A DNA stretch of 64,000 nt from SZUA-430 sp040381215 (GCA_040381215.1 JBEIHO010000001.1:1-64000), one strand, 5' to 3'; shown: positions 1 to 10,537, counted from the first letter of the stretch. The notes: generated by a model not told the origin, from the sequence alone. Program-made: numbers and translations.

Positions 1-1181
1 AATTGCAGGGTTCGCACGCCAGGCCCTTGCGAAAAGCCGCCATGCAGGCCCGTCAACTGCGTGATGCCGAGCGGCTGGAGCAGCTGAAAAAGCGGCAGAT
101 ACTCGCCGAAGGGAACCAGGTGCGCCTTGTCGTAGGACGCGAGCACCCTGCCCTCGCCATCGATGGCGACCATGCTGTTGTAGTAGCGGTTGGTCTCACC
201 CCGCTGCACCCTCTGCGTGCCGGTCAGCAACAAGGCCCGATCCGGCAGAAGCGCAGCCGTCGCCTCGAGCGCGCCGTCTGTTGAAAGCATGAAAAATGGC
301 GGCGCAGCCTCCGGCCAGATCACCACGGTATTCGGCCCGAGCCCCGGCTGTCCTGTCAGCGTCACAAGCCGCTCCCAGTTGCGTATGGTCAGTTCAGGCT
401 TCCATTTCTCGTGCTGCGGCACGTTCGGCTGCACCAGGCGCAAGCGCACGCTGTCGTCGCTGGCAACAGGTTGGTCCGGCAACCGCATGGCCCCGAAACC
501 CCAGAGCGCCAGAACCAGACCCACGCCGCCTAGCGCGATCAGATGACCGCGCGCCAACCGCGATCCGTCGGCATTCAGCCAGACAGCAGGAGCAAGCGCG
601 GCAACGAGCGTCAGCAGGCTGAGCCCATAAACCCCGATCACGGCGGCTGACTGGATCATCACATCCGAACCCGCCCATACATAGCCGGGAAGGTTCCACG
701 GCAGGCCTGTCAGCACATGGCCCCTGAGCCACTCGGTCAGCGACACCAGCACCGCAAGCAGCACCACCCGCCCCGGCCCCTCAAACCGCAGCAGGCGCGA
801 CAAAAGCGCCGCCAGCCCCCAGAAGATGGCGAGGCCCGCAGGAAACAGCAGCACGACGAACGGCAGCATCCAGGCGTGCCGATCCATGTCGACGACGAAC
901 GGATAGCCAATCCAGTGCATGCCCACGAGAAACTGGCCGAACCCGAACGCCCACCCGACGACGAACGCGCTCCGCGGCCGTTCGTTGCGCGCCGCATCGA
1001 GCAGCCAGGCAAGAACCGGCAGGGCTGCAAACCAGAGCGGCCAGAAGTTCAGCGGCGCAAAACCAAGGGCGGAACCCACGCCGGCGAAGGCGGCAATAGC
1101 CAGCCTGCGGCGCCCACGAAGGCCCTGCACGCGGTCAATGAAGGAGCCAAGGCGCAACGGCCAGCCAGGCAGACTAGCCAT
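1..1181 (-). CDS. lnt: apolipoprotein N-acyltransferase (3'-truncated by window edge)
   Basis: Inner-membrane enzyme that transfers the third acyl chain from phospholipid to the N-terminal cysteine of apolipoproteins. About 393 codons are visible. The N-terminal half is a run of hydrophobic helices (for example FAPLNFWPLWFAALPVLAWL). The nitrilase-like domain follows, with VIWPEAAPPF carrying the catalytic Glu (about residue 291) and YDKAHLVPFGEYL carrying the catalytic Lys (about 352). The catalytic Cys lies beyond base 1, so completeness cannot be judged. The ATG at 1181 overlaps the end of the upstream CBS gene by 8 bases, which suggests translational coupling and fixes the start. The corC-lnt neighbourhood with ybeY and phoH is standard in proteobacteria. 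Confidence 0.95.
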   Translation of the reverse strand, partial: MASLPGWPLRLGSFIDRVQGLRGRRRLAIAAFAGVGSALGFAPLNFWPLWFAALPVLAWLLDAARNERPRSAFVVGWAFGFGQFLVGMHWIGYPFVVDMDRHAWMLPFVVLLFPAGLAIFWGLAALLSRLLRFEGPGRVVLLAVLVSLTEWLRGHVLTGLPWNLPGYVWAGSDVMIQSAAVIGVYGLSLLTLVAALAPAVWLNADGSRLARGHLIALGGVGLVLALWGFGAMRLPDQPVASDDSVRLRLVQPNVPQHEKWKPELTIRNWERLVTLTGQPGLGPNTVVIWPEAAPPFFMLSTDGALEATAALLPDRALLLTGTQRVQRGETNRYYNSMVAIDGEGRVLASYDKAHLVPFGEYLPLFQLLQPLGITQLTGLHGGFSQGPGVRTLQ

Positions 1182-2157
1182 CGGCCTCTGCTGGCACGCG
1201 CGCACGCCCAGCCTCGCTGCCCGCCGCCCCGACCTCATCCGCCGGCCTCACGACGCGCACACGGACCCGGCGCAACCGGCGGGGATCCGCTTCCAGCACC
1301 TCGAACTCGACGCCCCCGGGATGCTTGACGATCTCGCCACGCTGCGGGACGCGACTGACAAGCGAGAACACGAGCCCCGCAAGCGTATCGATCTCCTCGG
1401 CCTTCTCCTCGTCGGCAAGCTTGAGCCCGACAAGCCGCTCCAGTTCCTCAAGGTCGGTCCGAGCGCTAGCATCGAACTCGCCCGGCCCGCGCGGCACGAT
1501 GCTCTGCGCCTCGTCGGTATCGTGCTCGTCCTCGATGTCACCGACGATCTGCTCGACGATATCCTCGATGGAGACAAGGCCATCGGTTCCGCCATATTCG
1601 TCAATCACCAGCGCCATGTGGACGCGGGTCGACTGCATCTTCACCAGCAAATTGACCACGGGCATCGAGGGCGGAACGAAAAGGACGTCACGCCGGATGT
1701 CCTGCATGGTTTTCGGATGCGGCGCGCCCTCCGTCTCCGGCACGGCAAGCCCGATCAGATCCTTGATGTGAACCATGCCCACGGGATGATCGAGCGACTC
1801 CCGATAGACCGGCATGCGCGAGTGCTGCGCGTCCCGGAACATGCGTATCAGGGCATCGAGGGGCGTGCTGGCCTCAACGCCAACGATGTCCGCCCGCGGC
1901 ACCATGATGTCTGCAACCGTCAATTCCCCGAATTGGAGAATGTTGAGCATCATCGATCGCTCTTCGCGGGCAAGAGGCCGATCCTCGGCATCGCTCTGCT
2001 CGATGACTTCCTCGAGGCTCTCGCGCAGCTGCGCGGACTCGTCCTTGCCTTTCAGCAACCGGTTCAGGAGAGCAACGATGGCCGTAGGCCATGAGGTCGT
2101 GCGGACTTGTTCGGACGGCCTCGCACCAGGCGAAGGCCCTGCCAATGGATCAGGCAC
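1174..2157 (-). CDS. CBS-domain protein of the CorC/HlyC (TlyC) family
   Basis: A 327-residue soluble protein. Residues about 65-200 form a CBS pair (LTVADIMVPRADIVGV, then SMPVVNLLVKMQ, and MALVIDEYGGTDGLVS). The C-terminal part, about 225-310, is a CorC_HlyC domain (FDASARTDLEELERLVG). The membrane DUF21 domain of larger relatives is absent, so this is the short CorC type associated with Mg/Co efflux or envelope integrity. The start is a GTG overlapping the ybeY stop by 8 bases. It lies between ybeY and lnt in the usual order. Whether it acts in ion transport or in support of Lnt is not decided by sequence. Confidence 0.9.
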   Translation of the reverse strand: MPDPLAGPSPGARPSEQVRTTSWPTAIVALLNRLLKGKDESAQLRESLEEVIEQSDAEDRPLAREERSMMLNILQFGELTVADIMVPRADIVGVEASTPLDALIRMFRDAQHSRMPVYRESLDHPVGMVHIKDLIGLAVPETEGAPHPKTMQDIRRDVLFVPPSMPVVNLLVKMQSTRVHMALVIDEYGGTDGLVSIEDIVEQIVGDIEDEHDTDEAQSIVPRGPGEFDASARTDLEELERLVGLKLADEEKAEEIDTLAGLVFSLVSRVPQRGEIVKHPGGVEFEVLEADPRRLRRVRVRVVRPADEVGAAGSEAGRARVPAEADG

Positions 2158-2635
2158 GGGCGCGGCTCTTCGGTCGGTAGGGATCAGGGATGTTCATGCC
2201 CGCAAGGATGGCTGTTTCGAGCCCCTCCATCAAGCGTGCCTCGCGGGCGCGCACATGATCAAACCCAAGCAGATGCAAAAAACCATGCAAAATCATATGC
2301 TTGGCATGGTTAACAACAGGTTTTTTCTGGGCCGCAGCCTCGCGCTTGATCGTCTCCAGAGCCAGCGCGATGCCACCAAACGGCTCTTCCGCGTCGGGAA
2401 ACGAGAGCACGTTCGTGGGTTTGTCCTTCCCCCGGAAGCGCTTGTTCAGGTCCTGCAAGCGCCGGTCATCGGTCAGGACAACAACAAACTGGGCTGCCAC
2501 GGCCGCTCCCTGCAACACGCCAGCGGCCTGCACGGCGCCAGCCATCGCCTTTATGTCAGCCCTCAACGTCGGCCAGGCCGTCTTCCAGGCCTTCTCCTCG
2601 ATCAGAACCTGCGTGCTCACGGCCCCGCGCGTCAT
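2150..2635 (-). CDS. ybeY: endoribonuclease YbeY
   Basis: Single-strand-specific metallo-endoribonuclease needed for 16S rRNA 3' maturation and ribosome quality control. The 161-residue product has the zinc-binding signature HGFLHLLGFDH (about residues 125-135), preceded by the conserved NVLSFP motif. It sits between phoH and corC, 4 bases downstream of phoH and overlapping corC, as in most proteobacteria. Length is normal for the family and no key residue is missing. Confidence 0.97.
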   Translation of the reverse strand: MTRGAVSTQVLIEEKAWKTAWPTLRADIKAMAGAVQAAGVLQGAAVAAQFVVVLTDDRRLQDLNKRFRGKDKPTNVLSFPDAEEPFGGIALALETIKREAAAQKKPVVNHAKHMILHGFLHLLGFDHVRAREARLMEGLETAILAGMNIPDPYRPKSRARA

Positions 2636-2639
2636 GCAG

Positions 2640-3643
2640 CTAGACCGATGACTTGCGTCCGGTCGGCCCGCCAGCCTTCAGCCGGTCATGTGCGGCATAC
2701 GCCCGGACAATACGACGGACCATGGGATGGCGAACCACATCCTCTTCCTGCAGCTCGACCGTGGCCACGCCTTCGACCCCGGCAAGCACGTCCCGCGCCT
2801 CGCTGAGCCCCGACATCTGCCCCGTCGCAAGGTCAGTCTGGGTCGGGTCACCCGTGACCGCCATGCGCGATCCCTCCCCGAGCCGGGTCAGGAACATCTT
2901 CATTTGCTGCGGCGTTGTATTCTGCGCCTCGTCAAGGATCACGTAGCAATGCGAGAGCGTCCGCCCGCGCATGAAAGCTAGCGGCGCGACCTCGATGATA
3001 CCCTCATCCAGCCGCCGCTGGATCTGGTCACCCGGAAGCATGTCGTGCAAGGCATCGTAGAGCGGACGCAGATAGGGATCGACCTTTTCCTTCATGTCGC
3101 CGGGCAGGAACCCGAGGCGCTCGCCAGCCTCCACTGCCGGGCGCGACAGGATCAACCGGTCTACCGCGCCGCGCGACAGCAACGTCACACCCGCAGCAAC
3201 CGCAAGATAGGTCTTGCCGCTGCCGGCAGGGCCCAGGCCGAACACCAGGTCATGGTGGGTCAGTGCTTCGATATACTTGGCCTGTCCCGGTGTGCGTGCG
3301 GAAATGACCCTCTTGGGCGTCGCGAATACACCAGACCTGGCAGCCACGGACTCGGACCCGAGGCCGAGATTGATGGCACGCTCCACGTCGTTCATCGATA
3401 CATCATGGCCCGCAAGCGCATAGGCGTACAGGTCACGCAGCGCCTGCGCAGCATGCGCCCGCGAAGTCGCAGGCCCTTGCAGAACCAGCCGGTTACCCCG
3501 ATGCACGATGGCTATTTCAAGCCTGCGCTCGATCTCCGAGAGATGCTGGTTGTGCGGCCCAAGGATACGCGCGAGCACCGAATTGTCATCGAACTCGACT
3601 TGCGTAGCCTGACCGCTGTGGATCTGCCGTTTTGGTTTGAACG

Positions 3644-3647
<4 letters not shown>
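2640..3647 (-). CDS. PhoH-family ATPase (YbeZ type)
   Basis: A cytosolic P-loop NTPase of 335 residues that usually works with YbeY in RNA metabolism. Walker A is GPAGSGKTYLAVA (about residues 140-152) and Walker B is VILDEAQNTT (about 235-244). The N-terminal part, about 10-100, resembles the KH-like region of YbeZ. The start is a TTG whose last bases overlap the TGA of miaB (TTGA, 3644-3647). Both the overlap and the sense of the protein from this codon support the unusual start. The gene belongs to the miaB-phoH-ybeY-corC-lnt chain. Confidence 0.93.
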
Positions 3648-5005
<1,358 letters not shown>

Positions 5006-5080
5006 GGCCGGCCGTCAGTCTTCGCCCTGCAAGCTGAAAAACGGCGCGACTTATGGGTGAAAGCCCCGCTGAACTCAAGC

Positions 5081-5962
5081 TTAATCGATCTCGCGGCCAT
5101 GATGATCCTGGATCGGAGCTATGGCGATGGGCTCGTCCTCGTAGGCGGGCCCTACGGCACCCGGCCTGCCCGATAACGCATGGGTGACGCCGGCTGCGAC
5201 AAGGCGCTCGCACTCAGCCGTCAATTCCTTGCGCGAGGGAAACTGGTCGATGGTCAGTGGCGGATGGTAGTGAACCATGACATCGATGGGCCCGAGGCAG
5301 AACGCCTGCCACAGGTGGGGAACCAGGTCCATGTCGCCATACCAGGCAAAGAAAGGACGAAACTCTCGCCCCATGGGCATTCCATGAAGCCGCGTGTAGG
5401 CCAGCGAAACCGGTTGCACCAGGACACGACGCTGCTGACCGCTGGCATCGACGACCATTGAATTGGCCGACCCGAGCAACGAGCTCTTGAAACCAAGGAC
5501 CCGATTACCGTCGTTGGAAGTGCCCTCCGGAAACAGCACGATGGTTCCCCCGGCCTCCAGGCGCTCCTGGATCGCATCGCGCTGCGCCCCCGCCTTGCTG
5601 CGTCGCTCGCGTTCCACGAATACCGTGCGCACCAGGCGCGACAGCATGCCAAAATACGGCCACCGTCCCACCTCCGCCTTCGCGACAAAACAGACCGGCG
5701 TCACGGCAGCCAGCACCGGCATGTCCAGGTAGGATGTATGATTGCAGGCCAGCAGCACGCCCTTTTCACGACAAGGCCGCCCGAAGGTCTCGACCCGAAT
5801 GCCGATAAGCGCACACAGCCCCCTGGCAAAGGCCACGGGCAGCGTGTCGGCAAGCGACGACTTGAACCGCAGCGCAAGCCACTGCGCCGGGACGAAAGTC
5901 GCCGTCAGAACAATGAACCCGACGGCAATCCCAAAACCACGGAGCGTCTGCATGAACAGCAT
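5081..5962 (-). CDS. plsC: 1-acyl-sn-glycerol-3-phosphate acyltransferase
   Basis: Acylates lysophosphatidic acid to phosphatidic acid at the inner membrane. Of 293 residues, the first 30 are hydrophobic (FGIAVGFIVLTATFVPAQW). Block I is NHTSYLD (about residues 75-81) and block III is FPEGTSNDG (about 145-153), both characteristic of the PlsC acyltransferase superfamily. The ATG at 5962 lies 8 bases after the fur stop; an in-frame ATG at 5953 is an alternative. No strong ribosome binding site is seen, consistent with coupling to fur translation. Confidence 0.9.
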   Translation of the reverse strand: MLFMQTLRGFGIAVGFIVLTATFVPAQWLALRFKSSLADTLPVAFARGLCALIGIRVETFGRPCREKGVLLACNHTSYLDMPVLAAVTPVCFVAKAEVGRWPYFGMLSRLVRTVFVERERRSKAGAQRDAIQERLEAGGTIVLFPEGTSNDGNRVLGFKSSLLGSANSMVVDASGQQRRVLVQPVSLAYTRLHGMPMGREFRPFFAWYGDMDLVPHLWQAFCLGPIDVMVHYHPPLTIDQFPSRKELTAECERLVAAGVTHALSGRPGAVGPAYEDEPIAIAPIQDHHGREID

Positions 5963-5970
5963 GAGGGGCT

Positions 5971-6411
5971 TTACTTCCTGGACTTGGGTTTCATGTCGCC
6001 AGCCTCGGCGTTGAGCGGCACGCCGTAGAGCTCAAGCCGGTGATCCACCAGCCTGTAGCCAAGCTTCTCTGCGACAAGCCGCTGCAATTCCTCGATCTGG
6101 TCATCATGGAATTCGATGACCCGGCCCGTCTGCACATCGATGAGGTGATCGTGATGTTCATCCGGCACCTCTTCGTAGCGCGAACGCCCGTCACGGAAAT
6201 CATGGCGCTCCAGGATACCGGCCTCTTCCAGCAGACGCACTGTTCTGTAGACCGTGGCAATGCTGATGTGGGGATCGATGGCAGCCGCCCGCCGGTGCAA
6301 CTCCTCGGCATCAGGATGATCTTCGGCATCGGACAGGACGCGGGCAATGACACGGCGCTGCCCTGTCATGCGCAAACCCTTCTCGATGCAAAGTTTCTCA
6401 ATACGGTCCAT
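5971..6411 (-). CDS. Fur-family metalloregulator, probably Mur-like
   Basis: A 146-residue Fur-superfamily repressor. It has a winged helix (MTGQRRVIARVL, then ISIATVYRTVRLLEEAGI) at residues about 15-75 and a metal-binding dimer domain with HHDHLIDVQTGRVIEF (about 90-105). It lacks the CxxC structural-zinc cysteines of E. coli Fur: only one Cys is visible, near residue 8. In alphaproteobacteria this cysteine-poor form often senses manganese or heme-linked iron status (Mur/Fur). Which metal it senses here is inference. It is the first gene of a possible fur-plsC unit, 56 bases downstream of rimI. Confidence 0.9.
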   Translation of the reverse strand: MDRIEKLCIEKGLRMTGQRRVIARVLSDAEDHPDAEELHRRAAAIDPHISIATVYRTVRLLEEAGILERHDFRDGRSRYEEVPDEHHDHLIDVQTGRVIEFHDDQIEELQRLVAEKLGYRLVDHRLELYGVPLNAEAGDMKPKSRK

Positions 6412-6449
6412 GGCTCACCAGTTCTTATCCTGACACCCTAATGCATATT

Positions 6450-6467
6450 ACGGTCATTAAAAACCGT
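6450..6467. promoter_or_regulatory. AT-rich dyad in the rimI-fur gap
   Basis: ACGGT and ACCGT are separated by 8 mostly A/T bases, directly between the rimI stop and the fur promoter region. The adjoining stretch 6440-6450 is also AT-rich. It could be a weak terminator for rimI or part of a fur autoregulatory operator. The sequence alone does not decide. Confidence 0.3.
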
Positions 6468-6938
6468 CTACGCCACAAGCGCCTTCCGCATCACCAGCGC
6501 GTCCTGCGCCCCGGTCGCAACTGCAATGTCGTTGTAATACGCCTTGCGCCGCCCGATCTGGGCAAACCCCGACCGCTCATAAAGCGCCCGCGCACCCACA
6601 TTGCCCTCCGACACTTCAAGGAAAAGGCATGAGGCATCCATGCCACGCAAGCGCTCGCAAGCCGTCTCGAGAAGCCGCCGGCCAAGCCCCAGCCGCCGCA
6701 ACGCCGGGTCCACGCAAATGGTCAGGATCTCCGCTTCGCCGGCAATGACCTGGGTCAAGATGAAGCCGCCGATCCGTGTACCGTTTACCAACACCTTCCA
6801 GCCGGCGATCTGCGGCCGCGCCAGCAGCGTTGCGATCGAGGCCTCCCCCCAGTTGTCAACGAAGGAAAGCGCGTGCAAGGCAGCAAACGTCGCAGCATCA
6901 TCGACATCCGCGGCACCAATGACAATGCCATCCGTCAT
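6468..6938 (-). CDS. rimI: ribosomal protein bS18 alanine N-acetyltransferase (RimI-like GNAT)
   Basis: A 156-residue GNAT acetyltransferase. The acetyl-CoA-binding motif A is ILTICVDPALRRLGLGRRLL (about residues 72-91), followed by LFLEVSEGNVGARALYERSGF, typical of RimI. It overlaps the tsaB stop by 4 bases (ATGA). The tsaB-rimI pairing is widespread and makes RimI more likely than an unrelated GNAT. Confidence 0.9.
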   Translation of the reverse strand: MTDGIVIGAADVDDAATFAALHALSFVDNWGEASIATLLARPQIAGWKVLVNGTRIGGFILTQVIAGEAEILTICVDPALRRLGLGRRLLETACERLRGMDASCLFLEVSEGNVGARALYERSGFAQIGRRKAYYNDIAVATGAQDALVMRKALVA

Positions 6939-7600
6939 GCAGGAAGGCGCGCATCCGGTGCGCGCAGATAGGAAGGCTCGAGGGGATGCAGGGCAGGATC
7001 GAGCGTGGCCCCATGGCGGGCAAGGCAGACCGCATCGACATCACAAATATCCGCTTCCGGATATCGGGCAGAAACCAGGTCAAGGAATTGACGGCCATTG
7101 CCAAAAATCAGCATGGGGCGGTCGCACACCCGTGAAAGCACGCGGCCGGCCTCGCCAATGGACAAGAGGGACGGCGAAACGATCTGGCGTCCGTCTGCAT
7201 CGCGAACCAGGACGTGGACCTCACCACGCTTGGCGTCCATGACAACACCGACGCGCAAACCGGGGTGAAGGACCTGAGCTTGAACAGCAAGGCACTCCAG
7301 GCTCGAAACCCCGATCACGACGGCACCCGTGGCAATCCGCAGCCCCTTGGCAAAGGCAACGCCCACGCGAACGCCCGTGAAGGCACCAGGACCCGTCGTG
7401 ACGACCACGCGGCCAACATCGCTGAATGCGACACCCGCCGCTGAGAACATCTCTGCCACCAGGGGCGGCAGAACCTCGGCCTGCTGCCCCGCAGCACCTG
7501 CGACCGAACGATGGCCGAGAAGCCGCCCCTCGGCCGTCATCAATGCGGCGGAAACAGGCCCCCGGCTGGTATCAAGCGCAAGGATGAGCCCGGCACTCAT
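6935..7600 (-). CDS. tsaB: tRNA threonylcarbamoyladenosine synthesis protein TsaB
   Basis: A 221-residue ASKHA-fold protein that partners TsaD (encoded here at 48518-49576) in t6A37 formation. It shows ILALDTSRGPVSAAL at the N-terminus and VVVTTGPGAFTGVRVGVAFA at about residues 65-85, both conserved in TsaB. It overlaps both neighbours by 4 bases, forming a coupled nitroreductase-tsaB-rimI unit. Confidence 0.95.
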   Translation of the reverse strand: MSAGLILALDTSRGPVSAALMTAEGRLLGHRSVAGAAGQQAEVLPPLVAEMFSAAGVAFSDVGRVVVTTGPGAFTGVRVGVAFAKGLRIATGAVVIGVSSLECLAVQAQVLHPGLRVGVVMDAKRGEVHVLVRDADGRQIVSPSLLSIGEAGRVLSRVCDRPMLIFGNGRQFLDLVSARYPEADICDVDAVCLARHGATLDPALHPLEPSYLRAPDARLPA

Positions 7601-8187
7601 GCAAAGCGGCAGGCTTCGTCAAACGACAGGCGGGGTGAGCGAGGGAAGACGCCGCTCGGATCACCATACCCGATGCAGCAGATGAAGTTCGACTTGACGC
7701 TGGTGCCACCAAAGAAGGCCTTGTCGACGCCTTCATTGTCGAAGCCCGACATGGGGCCGCAATCAAGCCCGAGGGCACGGGCCGCAATCATGAGATAGGC
7801 CCCCTGCAGGGAACTGTTTCGGAAAGCTGTCGCCTCCGCAAGCTTAGCATTGCCGGCAAACCAGCTGCGCGCGTCCGCATGAGGAAAGAGTGTAGGCAGC
7901 TTCTCGTAGAACTCGAGGTCATAACCGATGATGGCGGTCACCGGTGCAGACAGGACCTTCTGGACATTGTTGGGAAGCAGGAACGGCTTCAACTTCTCCC
8001 GACCCTCAGCCGACGTCACGAAGACCAGGCGGGCCGGCGATGAATTGGCACTGGTTGGCGCCATGCGCATCAGATCGTAGAGCGCATGGATCAGCGTGTC
8101 GGAAACCGGCTTGTCCTGCCACTTGTTCTGGGTGCGCGCCTGGCGGAAAAGTTGGTCGAGGGCTTCATCGGATATGGCGTGGGGCAC
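7597..8187 (-). CDS. nitroreductase-family malonic semialdehyde reductase (RutE-like)
   Basis: FMN-dependent nitroreductase-fold protein resembling RutE/HadB, which reduce malonic semialdehyde to 3-hydroxypropionate with NAD(P)H. Motifs include APTSANSSPARLVFV near residue 40 and GLDCGPMSGFDNEGVD near 145. The frame stays open upstream to 8232. I chose the GTG at 8187 because GGAGGA lies 5 bases before it and the resulting 196 residues match the family. No other rut genes are nearby, so a uracil-degradation role is unproven; a general quinone or nitro reductase is the alternative. Confidence 0.85.
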   Translation of the reverse strand: MPHAISDEALDQLFRQARTQNKWQDKPVSDTLIHALYDLMRMAPTSANSSPARLVFVTSAEGREKLKPFLLPNNVQKVLSAPVTAIIGYDLEFYEKLPTLFPHADARSWFAGNAKLAEATAFRNSSLQGAYLMIAARALGLDCGPMSGFDNEGVDKAFFGGTSVKSNFICCIGYGDPSGVFPRSPRLSFDEACRFA

Positions 8188-8236
8188 GTTTTCCTCCGGA
8201 AAGAAATCTGATTGGGGATGGCAGCCAGGCACGAGG

Positions 8237-8803
8237 TCAGGCGGAGACAGCCTCTACGGCATTCACCTCGGGAATGTAGTGGCGCAGCATGTTTTCAATG
8301 CCATTCTTCAGCGTGGCCGTCGACGACGGACACCCTGCGCACGAACCACGCATGTTGAGAAAAACCGTACCAGAGCTGCTCTCGAAGCCGCGAAACACGA
8401 TATCCCCGCCGTCGCGCGCAACAGCCGGCCGGACGCGTGTCTCAAGAAGCTCCTTGATCTGCACGACCACCTCTTCGTCCTTCGGGTCGTACTCTTCACG
8501 AGGCGCGTGGGAAGCGTCTTCACCTTCGATTGCAGGAAGCCCTTTGGTGAAATGCTCCATGATCGCACCCAGGATCTGCGGCTTGAGGGTCGACCACTCC
8601 CCTGCACCCTTTGTGACGGTCACGAAATCCGCACCCAGCATGACACCGGTCACGCCGTCGATGCCGAACAGCCGTAAAGCGAGTGGCGACTTCTGCGCCG
8701 AGAGCGCTGTCGGGAAATCAGCAGCGCCGCTATTGAGTACCGCGCGCCCCGGCAGGAACTTCATGGTTGCCGGATTGGGTGTGGATTCCGTCTGGATGAA
8801 CAC
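8237..8803 (-). CDS. NifU-like Fe-S scaffold/carrier (Nfu)
   Basis: About 188 residues from the chosen GTG. The N-terminal Nfu domain starts FIQTESTPNPATMKFLPG and runs to about residue 95. The C-terminal NifU domain has the cluster-binding GSCAGCPSS (CxxC) at about 150-158. It delivers Fe-S clusters to apoproteins. The frame is open up to 8908, but homologues begin at this FIQTEST motif, and GAGGT precedes the GTG at a good distance. The order usp-nfu-tsaB is common in Rhodospirillales-type genomes. Confidence 0.9.
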   Translation of the reverse strand: MFIQTESTPNPATMKFLPGRAVLNSGAADFPTALSAQKSPLALRLFGIDGVTGVMLGADFVTVTKGAGEWSTLKPQILGAIMEHFTKGLPAIEGEDASHAPREEYDPKDEEVVVQIKELLETRVRPAVARDGGDIVFRGFESSSGTVFLNMRGSCAGCPSSTATLKNGIENMLRHYIPEVNAVEAVSA

Positions 8804-8915
8804 GGCTGGACCTCGGGTGTATTGGTTCTGGCCCGACAGATAGTTCGACTTGGCGGCAGGAACAACAGGAAGCTTGAAATTCCTGATGCTTTCCGGGGTC
8901 TTCGGCAAGCCCCGA

Positions 8916-9416
8916 TCAGGCCAGTTCGTCGATATCTGCGTCGCTGAGGCCGCCGGGCACGATGGTAACCGGGATCGGATAGGCCATCTGCGCCTGTTGT
9001 GCCACGAGGGTCACGAGGGGGCCGGGCCCCTCCCGCCCCGTGCTCGACGCCAGGACCAGCACCATGATGTCGGGATCATCCTTGAGCAGGCCAAAGACAG
9101 CTTCACGAGACTTCCCCTCGCGCACGATCAGTTCGGGGTAGAGGCCTGATATCTCATGGACTGTCTTCGCGGCCTCATGGAGCAAGCGCTCGGCTTCGCC
9201 CAATGCCTCCTCCCGCATGGCATCCTCGACCGACCGCCAGTGCTGAAAGTCTCCGGGAGCGATCACATTCAGCAGCGAAACCCGGCCGCCGGTATGCTGC
9301 GCCCGCCGCGCCGCATAACGAAGCGCCTTCCGGTGCTCAGGCGACTGATCGACGATCACCAGGAATTTGCGCCGCCTTTGCATCGTGGCATCGGCCTGGG
9401 GACGAGGCTCGGTCAT
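8916..9416 (-). CDS. universal stress protein (UspA family)
   Basis: 166 residues with a single Usp domain. FLVIVDQSPEHRKALRYAARRA is at the start and VLVLASSTGREGPGPLVTLV near residues 120-140. The usual ATP-binding G-2x-G-9x-G(S/T) region is only partly recognisable, so nucleotide binding is uncertain. It is 36 bases downstream of trpS and probably co-transcribed. Confidence 0.88.
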   Translation of the reverse strand: MTEPRPQADATMQRRRKFLVIVDQSPEHRKALRYAARRAQHTGGRVSLLNVIAPGDFQHWRSVEDAMREEALGEAERLLHEAAKTVHEISGLYPELIVREGKSREAVFGLLKDDPDIMVLVLASSTGREGPGPLVTLVAQQAQMAYPIPVTIVPGGLSDADIDELA

Positions 9417-9452
9417 GGGTCAACTCTGCTTCCTGCACACGGGATCAGGCCA

Positions 9453-10466
9453 TCATCGGCCGATGCCAACAACGCGACGCACATCGGCCATGATCGGATT
9501 TGAAATCGCGCGAGCGTTCTCGGCGCCCTCCCGCAAAAGCCGGTCCAGTTCGGCCTGATCGGCAAGCAGGCGTCTCATTTCGCTGGCAATCGGCGAAAGC
9601 TTCGCCACCACCAGGTCCGCCAGCGCGTTCTTAAGCGTCGAGAACTGCGCGCCACGGAACTGGTCGATGACAGCCTGCTTGGTCGTGTCCTCGAAAGCGG
9701 CGTAGATCGAGATCAGGTTATCAGCCTCCGGACGGCCCTCGAGTTCGGCCTCCGTCTCTGGCAGGGGGTGCGGGTCCGTCTTGGCCTTCCGGAACTTGAG
9801 CGCAATCGTATCTGCGTCATCGGTCAGGTTGATGCGCGAATAGTCGGATGGATCCGACTTCGACATCTTGGCCTTGCCATCGCGAAGGCTCATGACCCGC
9901 GTGGCTGGCCCCGTGATGATGGGCTCCGGGATCGGGAAGAACCCTGGCACGCCGAAGTCGTTGTTGAATTTCTGGGCGATGTCACGCGCCAGCTCGACAT
10001 GCTGCTTCTGGTCATCGCCGACAGGCACGTGAGTAGCCTTGTAACCGAGGATGTCAGCAGCCATGAGCACAGGGTACGTATAGAGACCGACGCTCATCTT
10101 CTCGCTGTTCTTGCCGGCCTTGTCCTTGAATTGGGTCATGCGATTGAGCCACCCGACCCGCGCGACGCAATTGAAGATCCAGGCAAGTTCAGCATGGTCG
10201 CTATTGGCCGACTGCACGAAGATGACCGACCTTTTGGGATCCACGCCACTCGCGATATAGGCAGCCGCGACCTCTCGCGAAGCCTTGGCCAGCTGCGCAG
10301 GGTCGAAGTCCATGGTCATCGCGTGCAGATCGACGATGCAATAGACACAGCGATAGGACGATTGCAGGCGAAGCCAGTTTCGGATGGCACCCAGGTAGTT
10401 GCCGAGATGCAGGTTCCCCGTCGGCTGCATGCCTGAAAACACCAGGGAATTATGGTCCGCGCTCAT
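9453..10466 (-). CDS. trpS: tryptophanyl-tRNA synthetase
   Basis: Class I synthetase charging tRNA-Trp. The HIGH-like motif is PTGNLHLGNYLG near residue 15, and the KMSKS motif is AKMSKSD near 195. I chose the ATG at 10466 (337 residues); an in-frame TTG at 10481 adds five residues. It lies 71 bases downstream of glnD. The usual murJ gene between glnD and trpS in related genomes is missing here. Confidence 0.96.
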   Translation of the reverse strand: MSADHNSLVFSGMQPTGNLHLGNYLGAIRNWLRLQSSYRCVYCIVDLHAMTMDFDPAQLAKASREVAAAYIASGVDPKRSVIFVQSANSDHAELAWIFNCVARVGWLNRMTQFKDKAGKNSEKMSVGLYTYPVLMAADILGYKATHVPVGDDQKQHVELARDIAQKFNNDFGVPGFFPIPEPIITGPATRVMSLRDGKAKMSKSDPSDYSRINLTDDADTIALKFRKAKTDPHPLPETEAELEGRPEADNLISIYAAFEDTTKQAVIDQFRGAQFSTLKNALADLVVAKLSPIASEMRRLLADQAELDRLLREGAENARAISNPIMADVRRVVGIGR

Positions 10467-10537
10467 CGTTCTGGCCCGCAAAGTGTGAAAATCGATGCCG
10501 CCTTATCGCCAATCCGGGCGCTGCGGGCAAGGGACCC

